The position numbers were made by a program, and so were the translations under genes. Shown here in pieces: positions 1 to 11,488 of a stretch of 64,000 bases of DNA (the stretch's first letter is position 1; each line of letters opens with the position of its first letter). The DNA is from Cydia pomonella (Eukaryota > Arthropoda > Insecta > Lepidoptera > Tortricidae): the NCBI RefSeq assembly GCF_033807575.1, contig NC_084703.1, forward strand, positions 12,524,001 through 12,588,000, written 5' to 3'. Under the pieces are notes generated by a model. It was not told the origin of the DNA. It worked only from the letters and a program-made list of their open reading frames with translations, and made no database searches.

Positions 1-1499
1 CTTATATTTTTTTCTTGCCTACATAATATAAGTGAGGAGCTAATATTCAAAACCTGATTTGTCACTGTGATGTCAAACTGAGATAAATGGAAAAACTATT
101 ATTTTGTATTACAATTATACAACTGAAAGTTTGCGTTTTTAATTAAAAAGAATATTGCAGACAAATACCATTATTTAATTATTCGGAATAACTACCCATA
201 CAACATAACTTAAATTTTTGCGATATAAGAATGAACAAATCGTATTTTGCTTGGAAATTTTGAAAATAAAAATTATGCAGTGACGAAACATTTTATACAG
301 GTGCTACATTTAATTTTCTATAGACTGATAACATTAACTTAATCTTGAACTTTTTGTGACAAATTAGGTTTTCAATAAAAACTCTTCAAGTTTAAGTTAC
401 ACGCTTTCTTCCGAATGGGACACTACTTTTGAAATTTGTTAGGGAGATGAGCCGGACTAAAAATATTTAACGGTCCTTGTATGTGTGGCAGTGGTTGTTA
501 CTATGAAATAGATGTATCTATCTGTATTTTGTTAATATACATGGCGGCGCGTCAAAATTTCGCTTTTCTTTCTTTATTAACTGTGGAAAATGTACTGAAC
601 TGTCTGAAATTTAGACAAGCTGGTAGGAATCGAGGTATACGGAGGCCCGTCTACCGATCTCAAATGGATTGTTAAAATTTGAGATTCGAAATTACAAGAT
701 GTAGTCAAGTCGAGTTTTGTAATAACAGATCCGAGAATTTTGAGACCTCGTTATGTAATATTTTAAAAACAGAATAAAACAACTAGGCACGTAAATGAGA
801 ACCTAAGGTAGCTGGAGGTGATGTATAGGAATTCCAAGGAATCAGGAAATTTAGCTAAAACGCAGTTCAAACCCCGCCACCGAAGCCGGAGAATTAGGCA
901 TTGCAGTCTTTATGTGGTATGTACCACTTGCTTCTGAGCCAAACGACTGTACACCTATATAGGTCCAAGTAAAATATCGTAAAATTTTCTAAGTGTACTT
1001 AAGTATTACTGGTAGACCTTCGAATACTCATCAAGTCATCAGTTAATCACTGTCCCGGTAGGTCACATCAGTTAATCACATGTCATCTTTAAACTCACGT
1101 CATCAGCAATTGAGCTGAAAACGGTATTTTACTTTAGTATTCGCACTTGGAAGAATTTTATTATGAAGCATAAACATATTTATATTGATTAGGAATAACG
1201 CTTTACTACCCGTAGCCAATAAAACGCAGCGGCCGTCAAAAGCCATCGTTACGGATTGGATCAAGAACCATAGATATGTTTGCCAAATTGATATATCAGA
1301 TGCCTGTTTGCTTTTGTCGCTAATTCGATGCTGTGGATAGTTTTATTTCATAAAAAGTATTCGAAGCTTAATTCGTATTGTGATTGCGTGGTTATATACC
1401 TTTGATAACTATTAATTGATTTTAATAGGCACGAAGCTACGATGAAATAATAACATACTTGGGAAATTGGGAGCACCTTTAGTACCTTTACTAAACAAT
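1..1499. other. Non-coding AT-rich stretch
   Basis: Nothing supported as a gene. A 64-codon ORF at 481 has no recognisable content. Confidence 0.6.
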
Positions 1500-1917
1500 C
1501 GGTCAAGTGCGAGTTTGTTTTACTCGCGCACCGAGGGTTCCGTACAAACTTTGAATTATCTCGTGAAATTATAAAGGCTAAAGACTTGATCAGAAGTACC
1601 TACACTAAGTATGATTGTGTACAGCGCCATCTATCGTCAATTTGTCTAACTACTTTGCGCGATGTAATGCAGTTATGTTGGTTTTTAGAGAATAATTCTG
1701 TATCATGTGAACCGATTTCAAAAATTGTTCTTTTATTTAAAACAAGGTGTCTTATTAGCGTTGTTCATTACTATTCCAAATATCAAATCGACAGCTTAAG
1801 TGATTTTCGTGATATTTAGCGATGTGAATGACAGACAGACGGACGGACAGAGTCGCACCATAAGGGTTCCTTTTGTACCTTTTTGGTGGATCTACATTTT
1901 GGTATGGAACCCCGAAA
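1500..1917 (+). repeat. Dispersed repeat, copy 1 (GGTCAAGTGCGAG family)
   Basis: Begins CCGGTCAAGTGCGAG, contains ACAGCGCCATCTATC and a GACAGACAGACGGACGGAC run, and ends GGTATGGAACCCCGAAAA. Two further copies lie at 9387 to about 9990 and 32986-33530. The short ORFs in it (for example at 1586) are not genes, because the same peptide words recur in the other copy. Confidence 0.7.
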
Positions 1918-2424
1918 ACGAAGGACAGTTAATCTCGTAAAAAATTCTACATTTCCTTATTGACCAAGTGAGCGTAAAACATCTTCGATTCAGCTTTGAC
2001 AATAATGCTTTCCTATGTCCGGCTGTTCTCCACTACATGTCACATTTCTCAACCCTTTCTTGTACTTATCCGATCGTTACTATGACACAGATTATAATAA
2101 TAACAAAATGTAGGTCTATATATCATCCAAAAGGCAAAATTACTTACCTCTTTTCATTCTCAACAACGGTTAGTTTTGGTGAGTCAGACAAGTTTATTCT
2201 CTTCGACAACCATATTTTTACTTCCTATAATGTACTTGTGTATCGCTGAAAATGAAAAGGAGTGCGTTAATAAAGAGTTATACTTTAGAGGAAATTACTA
2301 AATTAAAAATATGCTCAAAAATCGCGCTTTATACCAATCTCAAGTCACTGTAATTAAAGCCGTCCACTTAAAGCCTTCTTTTAAAATGGGGCATCCAATC
2401 TATGATGATTTTGGCAATGTTCAT

Positions 2425-2508
2425 TGTGCTCGTAGAGCATGTCGTTGTTCAGTAGTTACTTTTAAGTGTGCTCGTAGAGCATGACGTTATTTGGTAGTTG
2501 CTTTTAGT
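2425..2508. repeat. 42-bp tandem duplication
   Basis: Two adjacent 42-bp units (2425-2466 and 2467-2508) both start TGTGCTCGTAGAGCATG. They differ at a few positions, so the duplication is not very recent. Confidence 0.7.
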
Positions 2509-2749
2509 AAAGAGATAGCTAGATATGGATTAAAACATGCTTAAACGCGTTTCAAGAATAGCTTTTCATTAGCTGCTAACTTCCGCAAGAATTCACTACA
2601 TAATAAGCTATCAATATTTACACTTTAAACATTGATGTGCAAAACCCAAAATATATTTCCGAGACCGACTTGAAGCCTTATAAATGTTAGTAGTTAGTTT
2701 TGACATTTATAGTGACAATGCATGCGACAACTAGTAGCACAGATGTAAA

Positions 2750-3047
2750 GCTACATCCGCAGACAGGCGGCGTACTTAAGGTTGGCGTCGACAGGAGAAC
2801 CGAATCGAATCGCAATAATTCGTCTGTAATGAACGCACACGGAGCAAATTCAAGGCAACTCGATTCGACGCGATTTCACCGTAGTCGACACCTTATTGCC
2901 TTATGTTTACTATGAAACGAAGTGTCGCGGCCCCGGGCTACCTTGCGTTGACTGAGGCGCGCCGAGTCGAGTCGAAACGCGTCGCCACAGTAATTCGCCT
3001 GACGAGCGTTGTGCTCGGTAAATTTGAATCGGCGCGCCGCGGCTTTT
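2750..3047. repeat. CpG-rich block with internal inverted and direct similarity
   Basis: Markedly richer in CpG (TCGAATCG, GGCGCGCC, GTCGCG) than its AT-rich surroundings. TTTACTATGAAAC at 2906-2918 is an exact inverted match to GTTTCATAGTAAA at 3062-3074 in the adjacent tandem unit. No coding potential that I recognise. Probably part of a repeat element. Confidence 0.4.
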
Positions 3048-3540
3048 CGTCAATAGATGCAGTTTCATAGTAAATGTATAGAAGGCGAATTATAGCGAGT
3101 AGGCGCCAGGCATTACAGAAGAAAAAAATGGGACAAATATTAATTGCTAGTCGTTTTTCAGCTTGCTATGCTTTTTTACAGAATCCAATGAGTTAATTTT
3201 TCTATAAATTTACTGAGAAGTAGATTAAATGTTTCTCTGGTCATACGCAAATATTCGTAAAAAAAATTCGTCAAAATTACGCAATTGCTTTTACGTCAAT
3301 AGATGCAGTTTCTTAGTAAATGTATAGAAGGCGAATTATAGCGAGTAGGCGCCAGGCATTACAGAAGAAAAAAAATGGGTCAAATATTAATTGCTAGTCG
3401 TTTTTCAGCTTGTTATGCTTTTTTATAGAATCCAATGAGTTAATTTTTCTATAAATTTACTGAGAAGTAGATTAAATGTTTCTCTGGTCATACGCAAATA
3501 TTCGTAAAAAATTTCGTCAAAATTACGCAATTGCTTTTAC
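3048..3540. repeat. Near-perfect tandem duplication, about 246-bp unit
   Basis: Unit 1 (3048-3293) and unit 2 (3294-3540) both start CGTCAATAGATGCAGTTTC and both contain AAGGCGAATTATAGCGAGTA and GGTCATACGCAAATATTCG. They differ by a handful of substitutions and length changes in A runs. Confidence 0.85.
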
Positions 3541-4109
3541 AGAACATTAAACTCCCCATGACTTGACCGGGAATTATATATGTCATGAACATAGCGACGC
3601 ACCACGCAAACAACCTTCAGTGCGGCCACCGTGTATCCTAGCAAGTAGCCGGATGCAAGTCACTAGGCTCTAGATGCTAAGCAAGTCGCCTATCTGTGTG
3701 GACGTAGTCTAATTTTAATTATTTCTTATTTGATTCAAAGCATGACTATAATATTGGAATTGGATGATAGACAGACTCATACCTATGCCAGCTACTTTCA
3801 TCGCATTGAAGTCATTAGACCGTTCGGCAAAAAAACTATTTTGTCTTTCCCATCACGAAACACGAGGTGAGCGCGGAGCCCAAGTCAACACGTAGAGACC
3901 CTTTTGACACTTTAATGAAATGTAAGAGGTACACTGAGTGGTTGTTGCCCTTGCCCGTGTCATGGGACGGACGCAGAGGCATCACCCGCCAGGGTGTAAG
4001 GACTATTTGAGATTTGATGGAATCTAAAATGAATTGGCTGAAAGCCATGTATTAAATACTAGGCTATGGGATAAAAAACCGGACGCCCCCACAAGGTGGG
4101 CCCCGCACA

Positions 4110-4475
4110 AAAAGTGACATCTAGGATGGCTCAAGGGAACACCAGTGTGAGCGGCTTAGGGGTATTTAGGGGGCTTGAGAGGTGTACGCCGATTTCTACC
4201 CAGTGCCAACTCGCGTCTTATGCATGTTTCGCTTCCACCCCCGGATCATATAGCTCGACGACTCCACTCCGGTCGGCCGGCTAAAGTAAGCCAGAGAATC
4301 CTGTCCCACCCGCAAGGAGGGTTTTGCGGGTAACAGAACTCCCCAGGAGCCCTCGGGTACGTGAGGTCGCTACTCCCCAACAGCTCGTCACAAGCTGCCC
4401 TGCGTTGACTGATTGCACCAGTAAAACCAGCGAACGATGGGGTCGTCACATCCCTACCCCTGAAAGCTATTGTTA
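4110..4475 (+). repeat. GC-rich dispersed repeat, copy 1
   Basis: Shares long stretches with 58285-58612, including ACACC(A/G)GTGTGAGC, CGGTTTCTACCCAGTG-like and CTTCCACCCC. It ends before CTATTGTTATTATT, resembling the 3' end of a retroposed element. The diverged part may begin upstream near 3850. Confidence 0.55.
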
Positions 4476-4499
4476 TTATTAAAGAGTACTGGCAACCAA

Positions 4500-5476
4500 T
4501 AAATTATTATAATTATGAGCCAGAAATAACCGCGTGCCCTGACAAAATGGTGGCGGGAGTCCAAACTGCTATAGTAAACACCCCTGTAATGGACGTCATA
4601 AACTACTAATATTGTAAACTAACTAGTTAACACTTTACTATTTCATAGAAATTTGATATTAACGAAGACATTACCTCACCTTGTCATTGCAAATACCATG
4701 CAGAGTTCTGCTTCGTCTGACACTAAGACTTTAAAAAATTTCACATATGTTTATTTATTATTACCGTTTCATGATTAGTACCGTTACCACAACTATTCCT
4801 AATATTAGAAATAGAAAAAAAATACGCAGTAAGTGTAATTTTCTTATTCATCTCAGCAGCTAGGATGAGTGTAGTTCTTTTATCCGTGTTTTAAGAGGGA
4901 AGTATACCACCGTACCACGTCATCGTTAATATAAAAAGAGAAAAAGCTTTTCCACTTCTAAATATTTTCCATTCTCCATGATTTTTTACTATGTTATTTA
5001 CACAATGAAAAACTAGGTTATTCTTTATTTTCAAGATTTACAAAACAATTTTTTTTCCAAAAGCGAAACCTATAAACCTAGAAATTCTAGGCTAGAACAT
5101 ATTATGCTGAAGCGATCGACATCAAAATCAAAGTGATTTGTTAAGATTTAGTTAGTGGAAACCGTCTTCTCACGAAATGGAATTTCGTAGAAAAATTTAT
5201 TATTTATTATCTGTTACTTTGTTAGATTCGAAAAGCTATTCTTCCCTCTTAAGTTACAAATTTAAAGGCATCAAAGAGAGAAAATGAAAATAGAAGCACC
5301 AAGGACGTCTAGCTTAGCGGTTCGATTGGCCTACTTGTAGTATACAACCTATTTTAGTGGCGCGAAGTTTGTATAAGCTCCTGGCTTATATCGAGCAATA
5401 AGAAACGTCAAAGCAATATTGACGTTTGCACTCTGCATATATTCCATACACATTCCAAAAATCTTTCGAACGAAAA
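4500..5476. other. Non-coding stretch upstream of the NDUFS8-like gene
   Basis: A diverged scrap (ATTTCATAGAAATTTGATAT near 4640) of the 41880 repeat family is present. No TATA box, initiator or upstream exon could be assigned with confidence. Confidence 0.5.
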
Positions 5477-5762
5477 ATGTTGACAAGAAGGAGTTTATTT
5501 CGTAAATTGGGAACTTGTATAGTGACACAGTTGCGATCAAGTAGTGATGGTTGTGACCCATGCCAATCTATTCCACCACCCCCGTGCCCTCCGTGCCCAC
5601 CGTGCCCGCCGTGCCCGCCACCGCTTCCTCCCTTCTATCATTACCCCAGAACCGCATACAATGTCAAATTTATATACGTAAACGACCAAATACCCACCAC
5701 CACTGTGAGGGATTTCGTGGACCGAGCATCTCAGATATGCTTTTTTACGGAACTGTTCAGAG
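5477..5762 (+). CDS. NDUFS8-like complex I iron-sulfur subunit, exon 1 (presequence, Cys/Pro repeat, start of conserved domain)
   Basis: First coding exon of a two-exon gene related to NDUFS8 (TYKY; fly ND-23), the matrix-side ferredoxin-like subunit of respiratory complex I. From the ATG at 5477, residues 1-23 (MLTRRSLFRKL...) are basic, hydroxylated and free of acidic residues, like a mitochondrial presequence. Residues 24-52 form a Cys/Pro low-complexity stretch containing CPPCPPCPPCPP. Residues 61-96 match the NDUFS8 N-terminal conserved block, with YVND, DRAS and TELFRG. The exon ends after the first base of the Gly96 codon at a GT donor (5763), in phase with exon 2. An in-frame ATG at 5426 would add 17 residues. 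I prefer 5477 because the presequence then begins at the N terminus. The Cys/Pro repeat is not something I know from NDUFS8, so a duplicated and diverged copy is likely. No upstream exon or promoter could be recognised. Confidence 0.82.
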
Positions 5763-6091
5763 GTTTGGAATTTTATACTAGCTTTTACCCGACTGCGGCC
5801 AAAGGGCTGTTGTTTTATAGGTCCTGTGCACATTGACCCAAAGGACTGAGCTAGCAAACTGACCCAATAAGTAGTGGGTCACTTTGTCAGTCGGTAATTG
5901 GGGCTGATTTTCGTCCGCTCTGCAAACAGTGTTCACATATTGGTCATACATTCAGATCGTTGTTACATAATTCATTAGTAAAGACAATATTATCTGAGGC
6001 ATTACAGACACGGGTTGGCCTTAGCCTAGTCAAGCAAATCTCTCCAGTCCGATTTATTTGTGACTTCCCTTCCCCAACTTCACACTTCTTA

Positions 6092-6253
6092 GGTCCTGAT
6101 ATACTGGTATACGCCGTCCAACCAACCATCTGAGCTTGGGCCTGTTTTACTTCTGCGGCTCTCCGATCGGCCTTCTAGAAGGTAGTTGGATACTGTGGCC
6201 TCGTCCATCCGTAACACGTGCCCTGTCCAACAAAGGCGTCCGATCTTTATGCT
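6092..6253 (-). pseudogene. RTE-type non-LTR reverse transcriptase, C-terminal fragment
   Basis: The minus-strand reading contains RLCWTGHVLRMDEATVSN and then a Ser/Arg-rich stretch ending near GWLDGVYQYI. This resembles the C-terminal tail of lepidopteran endonuclease-reverse transcriptases (the family pattern R-L-x-W-x-G-H-V-x-R-M). Only about 55 residues remain and the upstream RT core is absent. It sits within the intron of the NDUFS8-like gene, on the opposite strand. Confidence 0.6.
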
Positions 6254-8042
6254 CTTAATGACACAAAAGCAATACCTATTACTAAAAGTGTGTATAATGT
6301 GTGTTCCCAAATTAAGGTCACAGCATTTTTAAGTAAAAATAAAACGAACTATATAAACAAATTGTCGCCAATCAATGATGCAAAAATTGTCAATGTAACA
6401 ATGTGTAAACAGCGACCATTAGATATCTACATATATTAATCGTTTAATCATTCAACAGCTGACCCATCATGGGCCAATGTGTACAGTGACCTTTAAAGTG
6501 TACTTTAAGTATATTTAGACGATTAATTTCCCAGGTGATTGAGGTAAACTATTAATAATTTTATGAACTTAATCGCGCGGCCGTTCCGGCGAAAGTCAAC
6601 ATTTATAGGATCCATTAGAGAAATCATTTTAAAATATGCTCCTCCAGATCACTTACGCTCAGACATACGAGTAATACATCAAAAATTATAATTCGTGTCT
6701 TTAAGATCACTTAACATATGAGTTCTAGATATACTAAGGCCGACGCCGAGGCTCGTATTGAAAAAATGGTTTATGTCTAATACAGTACGCCGCCAGATGT
6801 ATATGGGAGCAGATAAGCAGAGGTGCTTAAAAATACATATATCAACATAGACTTTGCCGTCGTGATATAGTATTTTTCATACTCGAAGTGTAGGGTGACA
6901 CATGTCAAAAAGCAAGTATACGGTCGTGACAACGTAAATTAGAAACGATTTTTTACGATTCTCGAGAGAGCATATTGATTTTATTGAGAGAGAGTTATAT
7001 TTAACAATTGGACGTGACTGAAACGATTTGACTCGAGCGGAATCGATTAGGTCGATAAGTAGAGTCAAACTCTATCGCATTTGACTTCAGTATTACATAA
7101 AGAAACTCAACGATATTATAATTTATCTTTTATATTTTGGTGATTTGTGTCTATAATAATGAGATGATCTAAGCCACGAATATATACATTTTTGGCCTAT
7201 CAGGATTCAAGTTATATTAGTTGAAAAAGGATTGGTCTGAAAGGTCAGAGTCATGGAATGATAAAAATTTAAATGTCACCGTACCCTTCACATTTGAAAA
7301 AGACTATAATAGAGGCTTTGTTCAGATATATGTGAACACCTTGGCCGCTCCGATATATCTGATGACGACTGTACAAGGTGCAATTAAGGTATTGAATATC
7401 GACTCAGACCAAGTCTCAAAAAAATTTATTGTACTTTGTACTACGAGTAAACTGTACAAACTTTAGTTATTTAAATTCATTTTACAAATACCTATAAAAA
7501 TATGTATTACGAAAGTAGGTATGCCCGTAGGCACCCACCCTATGCTTTTTACTGGGTAAACCTAGAACTATATCGTCGCAAGAAAGCATTAAATTCTGTA
7601 GCTTTCTTGCGGGTAAAAAAGAACAAAAACCAAAATGCTGTAACCCGTATATGTAAATTATATATGTAAACGTATTACGCCAAATAATAATAAAAGTCAC
7701 TTTGTTTCGAACAAAACATTCCGGAATAAGAAATAAAAGCACAAATGGGAAAACTTGTTTTAATAAAAAGTTTCGATATTGTGATAAGTTTTTCTAAGTA
7801 TATTCAATACCTTTTTTTGCGGAACCGGCCACATTTTATTGTCACGTGCTGATAAAAATGTGTCCGACTTAGCAAAATACTGGCCTCCTTGCGGTTTATC
7901 AAAATATTTTCTTCTCACGTCTTATAACTTTCTACGATAATAAACATTATTTATCAGAAAAACATACGTATTTCTTAGGATTAACATATAGTGAACCTAT
8001 GTGGTAGCATAGTAGGCAAATCAAATCAGATTTTTTCGAAGA

Positions 8043-8403
8043 ATTAATTCCCAGTAAGCTGCAAATTATTTTGATACCTTCATTTGGTCCTAAATGCGTG
8101 TAATCCGAGTTTGGTCCATAAAAAAATAGAAAAGGTACCTTAAAGTTTGTAAAAAATGGCCGCCGCTTCATTTTTTTGTGTATAATCCATATAATGTTGA
8201 AAATCCGAAAATGCCTTTTTATCCACCTAACCTTGCCGGTAGTGTCACTGTAATTGACGGTGGATTCCTACTACATCGAGTGGTTTGGTAATTCAAAGAA
8301 TAATGTATCTCACACCTCCTAGGATGGAGCAAACTCGGATTACGCGCATTTAGGACCAAATGAAAGTATTAAAGCGATTTCCAGTTTACTGGGAATTAAT
8401 TCC
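8043..8403. repeat. Foldback element with about 75-bp inverted arms
   Basis: Arm 1 (8043-8118) and arm 2 (8331-8403) are inverted copies. Arm 2 reads AACTCGGATTACGCGCATTT and arm 1 carries its reverse complement with few changes; both end in ATTAATTCC. The spacer of about 210 bp has no recognised coding. It lies within the NDUFS8-like intron. Confidence 0.75.
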
Positions 8404-8582
8404 TCAAAACGCTATTATTGGATTTACTTTGATTGGTGTATAGTGAAAAAAGTATATTCACATTTTAACGCTTCGATAAGGATGACTCGATTGACAGCTC
8501 ATTTGTCAAAATCAGTCTAATAGGGCTGACGCCACGGAGGGCTTCTCGATCGTGGGAGGTCGCTCCGTTCCAGCATAAAACA

Positions 8583-8743
8583 TTTTCACATTGTCCGATC
8601 CAATATCGGATGTAGGATCCTACATCCACAATGTCGGGTATCCTACGTCCACAATGTAGCAATAATGATTTCTTAAATAATAAAATACATAGGTACGTTA
8701 TACATTTTACTTCCACCTGATATCGGATCGAGCAATGTGAAAA
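8583..8743. repeat. MITE-like inverted-repeat element
   Basis: Left end TTTTCACATTGTCCGATCC and right end GGATCGAGCAATGTGAAAA are inverted versions of each other. Internal repeats of ATCCTAC(A/G)TCCACAATGT are present. Noncoding. Confidence 0.6.
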
Positions 8744-8783
8744 CGCCCTTAGGCTGCTGTCCCGCCGCCGCCGACGATGAATG

Positions 8784-8786
<3 letters not shown>

Positions 8787-8845
<59 letters not shown>
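8787..8845. repeat. (TA)n microsatellite
   Basis: Uninterrupted TA dinucleotide run of about 59 bp. It creates spurious Ile/Tyr-rich ORFs on both strands. Confidence 0.98.
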
Positions 8846-8846
<1 letters not shown>

Positions 8847-8929
8847 TAATATATTTTTTCTACTCGTCGACTGTAATGATTGAATTAAGATCTCGTACTC
8901 CCAACTATACAATTTATATCGTTATAGCG

Positions 8930-9017
8930 GCAACAGAAATACATAGACGGACGGACGGACAACGGAGTCTCAGTAATAGGGTCCCGTTTGACCCTTTGAG
9001 TACGGAACCCTAAAAAA
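8930..9017 (-). repeat. Fragment of AGGGTTCCGTAC-type dispersed repeat
   Basis: GACGGACGGACGGACAAC followed by GGAGTCTCAGTAATAGGGTCC and TACGGAACCCTAAAAA. This is the reverse complement of the arrangement at 34495-34560. Confidence 0.6.
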
Positions 9018-9386
9018 ACTCAAAAAAGGACTCGACTCGGGACTTAAAAAACTCAGAAATTTGTTAAGCTCTGCGTCTCGTAAAAACAAGTCGAGTTCTT
9101 CAATTCAGACTCAAAAGACTTGAGTTCCTACCAACACTACTCAAGTCCATACAAAGAAAAAAAAACCCTGTATCTGTAGGTGCATCGTAATTTTAACTTT
9201 ACGATAACCAATACCTTCATTACTTTCAAATTTAGAATATCTCTGAGTAACAAAGAAATTAAATTCTAATATGAGTCGAGATGACGTTTTATTCAAAATG
9301 AAGTCTCAATTGTGAACAATTTCGAAAAATGTCAGCAGAATTTATAGCAGACGGCCCGGCCCGACTCTATTGTGTCTCTAAAAAAA

Positions 9387-9990
9387 CCGGTCAAGTGCGA
9401 GTTCATTTTACTAGTGCACCGAGGGTTCCATACAAACTTTTAAATATCTCGTGTAACTATAAAGGCGAAAGACTTTTGATCAGAAGTACCTACACTAAGT
9501 ATAATTGTGTACAGCGCCATCTATCAGCAAATTGTAATGCACGTATGTTGGTTTTTCGAGGATAATTCCCTATCATGTGAACTGATTTCAAAAGGTGTCT
9601 TTACTGTTGGTAATCTCATAGCAATTTCCAGTGTAATAAACACACTTATAGGTGGTTAAATTGCAAACTGATTTCGGGAATGTTTTTTGTTAATTAAAAA
9701 AAGTTACCAAGATAATGATCTGATTATATTTTTCCTGTAAAATTTATTAATTTTTTATTGTAATGTTAATATAATGTAACAATTTCATAATTTTTCTTTG
9801 GTAAACTTCGGAGATAAGAGGGGGAAGGGGAGGGGAATGGTATTTTTTTACATTTTCGTCCATAAATATTTATTTCCGCATAAAAAAAATTGTTTTGGAA
9901 TGGTCAATTTGAGCTCTTTAATATATCTAATTTGACCTAGTCACTTTTGCCCCCTCTTCATATTGGGCACATGCCATAATTATTAAAAAA
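9387..9990 (+). repeat. Dispersed repeat, copy 2 (GGTCAAGTGCGAG family), diverged
   Basis: Starts ACCGGTCAAGTGCGAG and shares with copy 1 the ATCAGAAGTACCTACACTAA segment, and with copy 3 a stretch near CCTCTTCATATTGG. The GACAGACAGAC end is missing. The right boundary is approximate. Confidence 0.6.
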
Positions 9991-10383
9991 AATAACATAA
10001 TAATACTTTAAATGTCTCCGGGTTTATAAATTTTGATAAAGCCACACTCGTATTTTAATCCCTTTCATTATGTAGCATTCACATAAATTACTTTTAACGA
10101 ATAGGCTTTGCGATAATGATACAAAATGAGGGTAAATTAACTTAAATAGCAAATATAAAATAAGTTAGTAGTAAATTAAAATTAACACTAAAAGGAAACT
10201 GACCAACAAAATACCTTTTATTAGTCGCACATCTGTATTTAGCTCAGTTGCGGTCAGATTGTTTGATTACATTCTGTATCTCGTATTGTTGGCCTTATCT
10301 AAATGAATACGGTGTAAGTATACTAAGTATGCTGTTAGAGACCAGAGATATATAAGTGAAACTTGTGCGTAAGATAGTAGATT

Positions 10384-10473
10384 GTGTCATTCACGAAGAC
10401 GCGTGCCTTGACTCGTAAAGTCATTTTATTAAAGGTTAGATTTGACCAGTCTGCGCGTCATCATGGATGACAC
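10384..10473. repeat. Short 90-bp inverted-repeat element
   Basis: The ends GTGTCATTCACGAAGACGCG and CGCGTCATCATGGATGACAC are inverted repeats of each other at 17 of 20 positions. It lies in the NDUFS8-like intron. A TATA-like ATATATAAG precedes it near 10347, and a GTGAGT follows, which together can mimic a promoter and first exon. Confidence 0.6.
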
Positions 10474-11111
10474 GAACTATAAACCTTACGGAAACGACGT
10501 GAGTAACGACTGGAGTTAATCAGTGATGGGCGAGTTTTGTCTTCGCGAGTGAGTACTTATTTTCTCTTAGCATATATGTATAGGTATTATTAGCCGGCAT
10601 TCTGCCTTATATTTTTCAAATAAAATCGTAAATGTTTGAATCGCATTTCAAATGTTATTTTCAGTGAACGTGCAAGTAAGCTTAATGCTTTTTCATGCTA
10701 CAATATTAATGTTGTAATAAGGTATATTACTATTCAAACACTAAATCATTTACTTCAACAGTACATTAAATCCTAACCACATCATATTTGACATTTTAAC
10801 CAATATGTATAGCAATTTTTAGGTATTGTTGTCAAGACTAATCAAAATATAGCCTCTTTGTATGACCTTAAAATATGGGCACCTTAATCTTACGTTAGGA
10901 AAATACTTGTAGGTAACACATGCTGGCGATAACAAATTGCCCATACATATTCTAAAACGAAATATCCAGAAATAGTTTAATGTTTACTATGACTGGGTTA
11001 ATTGATTTAATAGTCAGTAGAAGTTTTTTTTTATCATACATACACCGTGTTTTTATTACGCACATTTCCTCACACTTATTTATACTTGCATGTATGTGTA
11101 TTTGTATGAGT

Positions 11112-11488
11112 CTAAATCGTTATAAAATAAATACACACCGTACTCGTGCCTTTTAATTGGGAAGGTTTTCATTCACTGGGTGCAGGACAGTGCAGGTTGT
11201 TCGAATGCCCCATTCGCTTCACGAATCTGCCTTCAATTTGCCCACGGACAATGCCAAAAAATTGGTATTGCTCGCCGCCAAATTAACAGATCCAGATTAC
11301 ACAGACGCAACACTCGTTCCATTAAACTGGGATTCCGCTTCTGCAGTCGTCCGTAACTGGAATAAATGTCACCATTATGCCATTGTTGTTATTAAGGAAT
11401 ATCCTGTTCTAGGATTCATCAAAATATAAAATTAACTTCGCCAGTCAAATAACATTAGTTCAATAAGACTAAATCATTATAAAATAAA
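11112..11488. repeat. Imperfect 20-bp direct repeats flanking 337 bp
   Basis: CTAAATCGTTATAAAATAAA at 11112-11131 and CTAAATCATTATAAAATAAA at 11469-11488 differ at one base in 20. The distance is 357 bp. The intervening ORF at 11157-11429 makes an insertion with a duplicated target one possible reading. Confidence 0.55.
11157..11429 (+). other. Unassigned ORF, 90 codons, between imperfect direct repeats
   Basis: An open frame with protein-like composition and slightly higher GC than its flanks, ending in a TAA before AAAATTAACT. The first in-frame ATG is Met17 (RMPHSLHESAF...), and the track-style start is a TTG, so this could be an exon or retrocopy fragment rather than a complete gene. I recognise no domain. 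It contains a stretch NLPTDNAKKLVLLAAK and later WNKCHHYAIVVIKEYP. It sits between CTAAATC(G/A)TTATAAAATAAA at 11112 and 11469. Chance or a decayed element remain possible. Confidence 0.25.

Noticed and set aside
1586..1819. 77-codon ORF at 1586
   Set aside because: Lies within a dispersed repeat; the same peptide words occur in the copy at 9387.
5537..5857. Minus-strand 106-residue ORF with Arg/Trp repeats
   Set aside because: Antisense shadow of the Cys/Pro repeat of exon 1.
8673..9013. ORFs on both strands with long Ile/Tyr runs
   Set aside because: Created by the (TA)n microsatellite.
10474..10503. Possible first coding exon reading MDDTNYKPYGND before a GTGAGT donor
   Set aside because: Its ATG lies inside the right arm of the inverted repeat 10384-10473 and no downstream exon was found.
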